64,000 nt of DNA. Source: Beroe forskalii. Taxonomy: Eukaryota > Ctenophora > Nuda > Beroida > Beroidae. A program made the translations under genes and the position numbers. The notes under the pieces were generated by a model that saw only the letters and a program-made list of their open reading frames with translations, searched no databases and was not told the DNA's origin. The stretch is taken from positions 310,001 through 374,000 of the forward strand of contig WFMF01000159.1 of NCBI GenBank assembly GCA_011033025.1. Reading direction: 5' to 3'. Below, piece by piece: positions 56,049 through 64,000 of the stretch. The number at the start of each line of letters is the position of its first letter. The first letter of the stretch is position 1.

Positions 56049-56967
56049 CTCAAGACGTGTTGTGATCGTAATAGCAAATGAAAAGATAGCGTCTGAAAGT
56101 AAATGCTTAAAATAGGATGAACAGATGGTAGACAAAGGGAGAAAATCACAGGATTATTATCTGATTTGGATGTGGAATGGAATGGAGAGTTAATTAAAGT
56201 AACAAATTCAGTTATTAATTATCTTATTACAATTGTAAAACAGAACTTCGCGATTCTATCGAAACAATGCCATTAACTCATCATCTGGACGACACAGAAA
56301 CAGATGGCTCGGAATTTACTCTAACTTCAAATGAAGGCAACATTTGCTCATTTGGGACACACAGCCACATCAGATCCTTTTGACAAAGTACCATCCAAGG
56401 CAACTTTCGTTAGACGAATTCATCTCACACACATTTCATTCCCTACAATGCATTTTTTACGATAAAAACGTAATTGGGGAGAGGAAAATTACCTATTACC
56501 ACGTTACATTAGCTATCTTAACTACTGGGACGGAACATTCCAGTAAAGGTTGGTTTAATCTATCCGAGCTAACACATTTAGCACAGATCGGTGTTATGTT
56601 TTCCTGTAGACTCGACTGTGGTGTTTCAAATATTGACTGAATTAATTGGAAGAAACGATAGCGTGTAACAACAAACATGAACATTGGACAATTAAAACTA
56701 CACTCACAGTCAATATGGCAAAATTATAAGACACTTAGGTAACGAGGCAATATTATTTCATTAGCTTTACTGCAAATAGTTGATATTTAACACAAAATGT
56801 ATAAACAAATAAATATACTTGGAATCCAGCGGCCTTCAATGCTAAGTAATCAAATCGTTTAACTTACTTACTTGCAATTTTCTGACCCAGTCTAAATTTT
56901 GTTTTAAGTTTTTGGCGCGTTCTCAAGTTTCACGCGCCTTTTCAGGAGACACTTCCCTGGAGCCCCT
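56049..56967. other. Spacer between protease and CCDC106-like exon A
   Basis: Contains the protease upstream region and the likely 3' UTR of exon A. The plus-strand frame 56344-56640 (98 codons) has no motif that I recognise and no splice or start context; I do not annotate it as a gene. Confidence 0.4.
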
Positions 56968-57365
56968 TTAAGATTTAGGTAGAAGTCCCATGGCTTTCCT
57001 CAGTTCCCGAGCTCTTTGAGCAAGCGGTTGCTCGGCCATCTTCCGCTTACACAGTTCATCAAACTGCTTGCCGTTCATGTCCTGCTCTAACGCTATTTGG
57101 TGCACTTCTTTAAACGCTTCCTCGTCCAGTATTCGTAGCTCAGCGATGTGTTTCTTACGGTAGAGGGTGCGGTGAGAGAGTCCGAGAGACGCGCACGACA
57201 ACTTGATGCTGGAGCAGCTCTGGAAGAGTTCCACCACATCCCGGTAGTTCCGGGTGATGGTCTCCAAGTCCGCCGGGTGCCGGATGTTGAGCCGATAACT
57301 CGGCCGTTTTCTTTTGGGACTTCGGAAACCAGAATCGCCAGATGTTCCCTCGAATGCAGGTCCCA
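56968..57365 (-). CDS. CCDC106-like terminal exon A
   Basis: The acceptor GTCTCTCGCTTCAG is followed by TG completing a codon, then 132 codons to the stop at 56968-56970. A basic segment (PKRKRPSYRLNIRHP) resembles a nuclear localisation signal. Then DLETITRNYRDVVELFQSC, HRTLYRKKHIAELRILDEEA and KQFDELCKRKMAEQPL, ending MGLLPKS. It is the first alternative end after the shared exons, only 0.6 kb away, and is a paralogue of exon B at 47906. The family link to CCDC106-like proteins rests on remembered pattern similarity, not a search. Confidence 0.65.
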
Positions 57366-57981
57366 CTGAAGCGAGAGACACTCGTAGCTTATTAGCGAGA
57401 ATTTATTGGGGAGAGCGGCCGTGTGGTAGATCAAACATGCGGATCCACTTATTTTTGTCACATGGGTGAGCAAAATAGGCGTATCACACATTTTCAATGA
57501 GATTTAAACAGGGGTATTATTAATTAAGGAAAAGGAAACTCCCACTTGATAAAGGAACACGAACATTGACAATGATAATATTAAAGAACGACAAGTGCTA
57601 AGAGATTTTGCGATGATGCTCAAATTGCACATTGTTGTAACATTGAAAGAAAATGCAATAGGCTTTGATTTGAGTTGGTCTTATTTGAATTTTAATTAAT
57701 TGTAATTGTAATTGGCTCAATTGACTCCTTATTCGAGCGCAATATTTCGTTGAGAACGAAGCTTTTGGTTGATGACTGGAAAGCAATAATGAATACATAA
57801 TTTCACATGAACTGCAGATGTAAAACATCTGTAAGTAAAATATTTGGATGTCTTGATATCGCAAATTCGTTGGTTTCAATAGAATGCAATAAGAATGCAA
57901 TATCATATTTCGTAGGAAGACCCCAAAGTAATTAGCATGCTGCCGCTGGATTCTAAGCTAGAATTGGAAAGTTTTACTTAC
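57366..57981. other. Intron between shared exon 4 and exon A
   Basis: AT-rich, with no coding signal. The overlapping frame 57093-57497 is a shadow of exon A. Confidence 0.4.
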
Positions 57982-58019
57982 TTGATTTCGAGTTCAAGGA
58001 TGCTTCTGTGATGTTCTTT
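57982..58019 (-). CDS. Shared exon 4 (38 nt), splice hub of the transcription-factor locus
   Basis: The acceptor ATCCATTTCAG and the donor GTAAGTAAAA flank 38 nt. It takes two bases from exon 3 and encodes IKNITEASLNSKS, leaving one base (A). This phase-1 end matches the acceptors of all eleven downstream terminal exons or modules. Direct splicing from exon 3 (phase 2) to them would break the frame, so this exon is needed. It is too short for open-frame searches. Confidence 0.8.
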
Positions 58020-58200
58020 CTGAAATGGATTAAAGCATCAAAATATAGAATGCTTTTGTAGTTTCAATTGTACGAGAGACACGTTAAGGAGAGGCAACTT
58101 CTTCTCTTATCATCCATGATACTTGAAGATAAACCAAAGAATAATCCACGAATAATCAGAGTTGGAACCTAAATACACGATCTTAAAGTTCGGTACTCAC

Positions 58201-58977
58201 ATTATACTTTCAGATAAGTCATTAATGGTAAGTGAAGAAGATCCAGGCCCATCTCCGGTGTTCATACTGCCCACCATGGAAAGTGGATTATTTGATCCCC
58301 GGTCAAGGAACGATGGAGGCAGACTGGAGGGCGTGGCGGTCGGTACGAAATTCTGTAAACTACTGGTTGCAAATATGTTCGATGAATCTTCCTTTGGCGA
58401 ATCTTCAATTTCTTCCTTGATATCGATAAGTTCTGCGATTGCTTGTTCCGTTTTGATAGCGATTTCCTTGGGGTCAGCATCGGCAACTGGTTGCTGTACA
58501 GCGGGTACCGAGGTGGGAATGTCTTGTGAGGGTTGGGCAGAGGTAGGGATGAGAACAACGGGCACGTTGGGCGGGAAAGCTATGCTGTTCAGTGACTCGG
58601 AGAACAGGGAGTTAGTGCTGGGGCGTGGCGAGGGCTACGTTAGGGGGAGGTGCGGTGGGCGGCACTTCGTTTAACAACTGCTGGTGAGGTAGCTGCTACC
58701 ACTGATGAGGTGGGGTGGTCTGGTTGGATAACGGAGGACTGGGCTGGTATCATGGCAGGCTGGAGTGAGGGGGAGGTTAGAGTCAGAGCAGTGGTGTCCG
58801 GAACTTTGTCAGGTTTGGAGACTGTGCTTTTGTACGCTGGCTGGGCTTTGAGGGTGGGGAATGCAATGGCGGATTCTTGCTTAGAGCTGTTCTGGGCGTT
58901 TGTTATCTCTTGGTTAATCTGCTCCAACTCTTCCGCCAGAGGTGTAGATATAGGAAGCGTATCAACGTCCATAACAG
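58201..58977 (-). CDS. Shared exon 3: S/T/P-rich linker of the transcription-factor locus
   Basis: The acceptor is GCAATCTTTTCAG and the donor GTGAGT (58200-58195). It encodes about 258 residues of low-complexity linker with acidic patches, e.g. AVMDVDTLPISTP and the near-terminal IDIKEEIEDSPKED, which contains a SUMO-type motif (IKEE). Two extra bases are needed to explain its frames: one C in the run at 58643-58647 and one in 58620-58623. Removing both gives a single frame with correct phase at both ends. No globular domain is seen. A regulatory or activation-type linker is inferred from composition. Confidence 0.75.
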
Positions 58978-59133
58978 CTGAAAAGATTGCAATGTTAGTA
59001 TATATCAGTGTTTCTTTCTTATCAGGATGAATGATTATTCAGCCGTTTTTCGGTCCAGCTATAGAGGTATCAGTAATTGCAAAACATGTTAAAGAAAATT
59101 CAGCACCAAACACAAACATTTTATGTCCCTTAC

Positions 59134-59244
59134 CTGGTAGAGTTGTAGATAGGAGGGAAGGGTTATCAGGAGAATGTGCGTCTCTGTCATCAACATCCAC
59201 ACTAGCATCAGACACAGCTTCTATTACTGGGGCTAAGTGCTGGA
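59134..59244 (-). CDS. Shared exon 2 of the transcription-factor locus
   Basis: The acceptor TTTTGTTTCAG and donor GTAAGG flank 111 nt, with phase 1 at both ends, so inclusion or skipping keeps the frame. It encodes QHLAPVIEAVSD... followed by an acidic stretch (DASVDVDDRDAHS). No domain is recognised. Confidence 0.75.
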
Positions 59245-59434
59245 CTGAAACAAAACACGACTTTTAAAAACGATACAGCAAGGACTGGAAATCAAGGGGT
59301 TATACTTCTAAGCGCATATTGGGGCGAAAGCATTGAGGAAGCTATGAGTACAAATTTTCCGGGTGCTATTAGAAATTTACGGTTCATCTTAAAATGAACC
59401 GGACCACATATTTCAAATATCGTAGGATACCCAC

Positions 59435-59588
59435 CAATAGAAATGACTCTGACTGCTGTATCCAGTAGAAACATAAGAAACTCATTATCGCTCTTCTGGT
59501 TAAAGTGAAACTCGTGTTTCTGTTTTATGTAGAAGTTGTGAACATCAGGGTTGTAATAAATAGGGAAGGGACCAACAGCAGATGCCAT
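59435..59588 (-). CDS. Shared exon 1 (N-terminus) of the transcription-factor locus
   Basis: ATG 59588 sits in a good context (GCCATGG). The exon encodes 51 residues, MASAVGPFPIYYNPDVHN... to VRVISI, then the donor TATTG/GTGGGT in phase 1. It is aromatic-rich and might be a short interaction module. It is not a BTB domain, which occupies this position in lola and mod(mdg4). An upstream 5' UTR exon cannot be excluded. Confidence 0.75.
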
Positions 59589-60169
59589 GGCTGGTTAAAA
59601 ACTAAACTCTAATCTGATGAGAGAATGTTAGATTGACTGTTACTGAAAGAAGAGTACACACTAAAGACGTGATATTCAGTATTTTAATTTAAAAATGGTT
59701 TCAAATAGATTTAACGAAGTGGATGAACAAAAAAGGGCTGCATCAGCAAACCATTCATGGCTCTAGGGGTTCAGAAGCAGATGAAAAATAATAAAATACA
59801 CTTATCCACTTTTAAGGTTAAATGATTAACCTTGTGGCGTTCATTTTTTTGCATAAATGCACTATTGAATTGAGGCATCAAACGGTAAAATTGCCAATTG
59901 GCACTGACTGGTAAAACATCAACACAAAACTGATATTTCTACAAAATGATTTAACGTTGATCAAGACAAAGCTCAGAGCAGTATGGCGTAAAACAGGAAC
60001 CAAACATTTGTCATTGTTATTATGCATTCAAGAGATTCGCAGTTCAAAACGCAGTGGCAAATGTTTGAGAAGTTCAATGTTGTACAAAGCGCAAAATATC
60101 CAACGCGATTATTCACTTTCAGTTTTTTTTACTGCTTGAAAATCTCAATCCTTAATGCGCGGCGCAGAT

Positions 60170-60540
60170 ACAAAATATTTATCTTCCGACTTCGACACTT
60201 CGTTGCCTCCACCCTCACGCCCATGGTGCACAACGAGGAGGTCAAGCAACGCCTGACAAGCGCAACATGAATTTAAAATATTTGACGTTTATCCATAATT
60301 TTACCGTACATCCATGATTCCCCAGGAGCTTGCCGCGCCGCGCACTCCGTGCGCGTAACCAGGGTCCTGGTTAGGGCAACCTTCACCTTGTTCGCGTTCG
60401 GCGGGCGCGCGCGCGTCACTGAAATAATGGACAGACAACGGCCGACGCCTGCGCCTGACAAGTTTATAGGTTACTTATGCCCGGCGCCCGCATAGTTGCG
60501 ATTCCTTGAAGCTGCACACGCGCGGCAACGCGAACAAGGG
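60170..60540. promoter_or_regulatory. CpG-rich candidate promoter of the transcription-factor locus
   Basis: In AT-rich surroundings this segment is GC- and CpG-rich (for example GGCGGGCGCGCGCGCG near 60400). It lies 0.6-0.95 kb upstream of the minus-strand ATG at 59588. A promoter role is inferred from position and composition only. Confidence 0.35.
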
Positions 60541-61749
60541 TACAGGTGTTTAGCAAGCCAGTATGCCAGGAAAGTGTGAAGGGAAGCAGATATAAACGTT
60601 TTATTAAATGGCGAAATCATCAATGATATTGTAACATGGCAATTTTCGATAAAACAAATTCAATGTAACATAGATAATCTATTTAGTTTGCGGACGAATT
60701 CATAAATTCAGTTTCAGTACTTCGTTATAATCAAAACCCCAAAACCATTCCCTGAGCCACAATGGTAAAAATATAACAATCAAGGTAATAAATAGTTTTC
60801 TAAAACATTGCTATACAGTTTACAATCATACATGCCGGCATGCTGGTGTCAATTACAATTTGAATTCAATAACAATGAATAAATCACAAAACAAAACTTG
60901 ACTTAAAATAGTGTGATAATAATATTGGTGATCCTGCACCAAATTATCTGTACAATTATCATATTATTAACAATAAGCGGACATTTAAAATACATAAATT
61001 AATAAGTTTATTCAGTAAAATTTTATCAACAATTGGGTGGATTTCGAATGCTTGATGTTGCAGTGATACTGTACCTTCTTCCGAGACCTAGAGTAAGTCA
61101 TTGGAATCGTTGTAATGAAAAGGAAATGAACTATTTCACGCTAAATTATCAACATTAAATAACACAAAATAATATATCACCAAAAATCCATCTCTCGATG
61201 AAATGATCATCATAATTATTACCCATATATAATGCTGCTAAATTGATGAAAATATAAAATTTGCGCTGATGGATTCAATCAAAATTATTTTTCCATCAAT
61301 GAATTCTGACAGTAATTTAAAATTTACTCTAAATGAAATTGAAATAGAAATCATAAATTGGCAAGTGACTACTCATCAAAGGATGCTAAATTAAAAACAG
61401 GTTATTGTGATGTCAATGAAGTTAGAGTTTAGACAATTATGGTGATGTGAATCAAAGTGCTATAATACTTGAATTGCTGATTTATCGGAATTTATCATAC
61501 AAATTGACAATAAAATATCTCTAACGCCTCATTGGGGGGGGGGGGTCACAATAATAATATGAAGGTACCTGGGTGATGTTACTCGATAAATCTCAGAATT
61601 TCAAGATAATAACCTTATGAATCTCCTACTTGTTATTATTAACGTTGCCTAAAATGGTCAAAAATCCTTCTCAACACATTCTTAGATCATACCAGTGAAG
61701 TACACAAATTAAATAACATCTATATCATCTAAATCCTGGAAGAACATTC
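60541..61749. other. Intergenic/3' UTR of tomosyn
   Basis: AT-rich, no gene. It has a G homopolymer near 61534-61546. It probably includes the tomosyn 3' UTR. Confidence 0.45.
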
Positions 61750-63700
61750 TTAGAACCACTTGTTCTGTTCCTTTGCCTTCATATGCAGGAGATGAGAGGC
61801 TGAAGCAAAGTTTTCCGCGTCCACCTTCATTTGTTCCGTTTTCTGGGACAGTTCATTGAGCTTCTCATGACGCTCGTTGAGGGCCTCCTTGACCTTGTTC
61901 ACCTCGTTGCTAGCCCCCTCCACAGCATCGTATCGTCTGAGTATCTTCTCTGTGAGACCGGGGGAGGCAGGCCCACTGCCAGCTCCGAACAACTCCTCCC
62001 TGTCCACTGAATTCCTCCTCAGGATCATGTTGAGGAAGCCCTTCCTAGGTGGCTCAGGGGGTTCCCGCATAGTGAAGACCATGGGCAGCGACTCAGGAAG
62101 CAACAGGTCGTTCCTGTTAACCAATGACATGGCTTGGAGCTCTGTGGGCGAGCAGAGGTACATGCTGTGCCCATTGGGGGACGAAGTGAACGTTCTCAGA
62201 CTCCTTGAGTCCTTGGCATCAAACCAGGGAACATTGAGGAGGGGCTTGAGTTGGGGCAGACTGTAGAAGGAGAGGTATCCCATGATGCTGACACACGCAA
62301 TGCACACTCCCCAGCCCTCCAACTCCAGCACCTGACTCTTCAGATAGTAGGTGTTGTCAAAGACCTTCTGCCGCGCGTAACTGTTCTGCGAGGGTAGTTT
62401 TAGGGTGAGGATGCTCTTCTCTGCAGCTACTACCAGGTAGTCGTTGGTCTGTAAGTCACTCTCACTGCTCACCACATCCCGTTCTCGCTTCTTTAACTTG
62501 CCCTTCTTCTTCCTGGTTTCGTCCTGCCACACTGCCGAGGGAGGCACCACTGCGTTACCCTCGTTATCCAGAGCACTGATACTGATGATGGGAGATTTGA
62601 GGAAGGCGGGGCTGCCCTATCCCTATCTGGCAGGGGATCTTGGTGCGGTGCTCGCCCGGCGGAATGTTGATGGTTTGGGAGAGCAGAGCGCCGCTGTAGC
62701 TCCCAATCCACAGGGTGGGGTTGCGGCGCGGGGCGCTGATGTTCCCCGCGATGTCTTTGTCCGTGAAGCTCTCGACGAAGCAAAGCCGCTGCACCAGGAA
62801 ATTCTCCACGTAGCTCTCAGCCCCCGTCACATCGGAGTCACTGGTGATCGAGTTAGGGGAGTTGGGGGAGTCTATACTCCCCCCGCTGCCCTGCTTCCGC
62901 GCTTTCTTGTGAGAGTTGAGGCTGGTGGGCGACTCAGCCACCTTATCACGCCGAATGATACTCAGCATCTTCCCACGCTGGGTTCCCTTCCTCGCACGCA
63001 GATTCTCCTCTTCGGGACCCGTAAACGATCCCAGCTTAGCTATCTTCAGTTTTTTGCTCTTACTATTCGAATTCTTGAACCCCAGAGGCAGCTTCATGTT
63101 AGGATAGCACACGTTTAACAGATCAGAGTTAGCGGCAGACCAGAGTAAAGTTTTCTGTATGTAATCTACGATTACAGCACCCAGAGAGTTACCAAAGGCT
63201 ACCAGTCCCCAGGCTGAAGATAGCTCTACACAGGTTATCTGACCAGGGTTCTCATTGGTATGGGCCACACATTGGACTCCCAGGAGAACCTGTGAAGGGG
63301 AGAGTTATTGTCAATGTCATAGAAATGAGGAGGTTGGAATCAGTTATCAGGATTACTAACTATGAGTATGTGTGAACAAAATCGTAGATAAACAGGAAAG
63401 AATTAACACAAGTTATCATTTCCATTTATAACCATTAACCATTCACATGGCTTTAAAATTTCCGAGTTGTAAATGAATCGAGTTTAAATCTGATACAGAA
63501 ATCAAAGAAGATAACCTGAAAGCCAGGGTGAAGTTTGATTTCCCCCGTTACAACACTCAACATGGGCTCCGTGTTGCCGTCTTCGGGTGACACGGAATTG
63601 GCAGAACTCGATATCTCGATACCGAACTTGCTGAGCAGATGCGACGCTCGCTTCTGTTCTTCCGATTGCTCGGGTAACCCTGGTGAAGATTCATTTATAC
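61750..63700 (-). CDS. STXBP5: Tomosyn (syntaxin-binding protein 5-like), 3' exons
   Basis: Tomosyn is a WD40 (Lgl-like) protein with a C-terminal R-SNARE motif that binds syntaxin/SNAP25 and restrains vesicle fusion. Visible exons are 63700-63516 and 63289-61750, joined in phase 0. The first reads GINESSPG to VTGEIKLHPGFQ. The second covers late beta-propeller sequence (NPTLWIGSYSGALLSQTINI), the tail signature REPPEPPRKGFL...VDREELFG, and the SNARE helix with its zero-layer Arg in ALNERHEKLNELSQKTEQM, ending KEQNKWF-stop. One extra G in the run at 62615-62617 breaks the frame between IPCQIGIG and SPAFLKSPI. The 5' part lies beyond the window; a possible exon at 63905-63968 does not match in phase and is left out. 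Confidence 0.88.
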
Positions 63701-64000
63701 CTATGGCAGAGGAACACATGCACAAAGATTACAAAGAACAAATCAAAAACTTAAAGGACGGGTGTACTTAAAAATTGACTACTTCTAAATATAACAAAAA
63801 ATTCAGTATATCATAGTTATTATTATAGTAATCGAATCTCGAAAGTCCCACCTTTCTACTCCGTGTGTAACGCAAGATATGGGCGTAAATTAGAAACATG
63901 ATACCTTATGGTGTGACGTCAGTTCTTCCTTGGAATCACTGCCCACAGCCGCCGTGTATGTAAAATCGCTATGTAAACACTAATTCTGTTGCTATACCTA

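Noticed and set aside
56344-56640. 98-codon plus-strand frame
   Set aside because: No domain, compositional bias or splice signals; it lies in AT-rich spacer where such lengths occur by chance.
63905-63968. A further upstream tomosyn exon
   Set aside because: It has a plausible open frame and splice-like borders, but its phase-0 end does not fit the phase-1 start of the exon at 63700, so I left it out.

Overview
The window is nuclear DNA of an invertebrate animal, most likely marine. The evidence is GT-AG introns with consistent phases, C2H2 zinc-finger and homeodomain exons, tomosyn, an LDLa-repeat GPCR, a papain/ShKT protease and opine dehydrogenase (typical of marine invertebrates). I cannot fix the phylum. 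One 100-N scaffold gap (13747-13846) and several one-base homopolymer insertions show a draft assembly.

Left third (about 1-26.9 kb): a tandem duplication of a >10 kb block. Each copy holds, in order, four plus-strand C2H2 exons (ZF1-ZF4), a plus-strand secreted protein made of tens of 17-residue ephrin-receptor-like repeats plus a kringle, and a convergent minus-strand opine dehydrogenase. Every zinc-finger exon whose 3' splice site is visible begins in the same phase (2 nt completing a codon) and carries its own stop. They look like interchangeable terminal exons of a gene whose 5' part is not seen. ZF3 is followed by a 55-bp minisatellite built from its own last codons and stop (about 10 units in copy 1, about 49 in copy 2). 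Copy 2 is noisier: scrambled repeats, a lost ODH splice acceptor and a micro-inversion.

Right half (30.6-59.6 kb, minus strand): this is the most interesting part. Four short shared exons (59588 to 57982) encode an unfamiliar N-terminus plus an S/T/P-rich linker and end with a 38-nt exon in phase 1. Downstream on the same strand lie eleven candidate alternative 3' ends, all with phase-1 acceptors and their own stops: two CCDC106-like domains, five C2H2-pair exons (one frameshifted), two canonical homeodomains, one very divergent homeodomain, and one four-exon module of unknown function. This is the logic of Drosophila lola or mod(mdg4), but the swapped ends belong to different DNA-binding classes. 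Part of the array (homeodomain plus two C2H2 exons) was duplicated head to tail (34.9-39.3 and 39.3-47.4 kb), and the second copy was then invaded by two transposable elements.

Two intronless genes are nested inside this locus: an LDLa-repeat seven-transmembrane receptor (50.5-53.8 kb, plus) and a papain-family protease with a ShKT domain (54.8-56.0 kb, minus). The right edge holds the 3' end of tomosyn (STXBP5) on the minus strand. The remaining sequence is AT-rich intron or intergenic DNA with foldback elements, a tRNA-headed inverted element pair and degenerate satellites.
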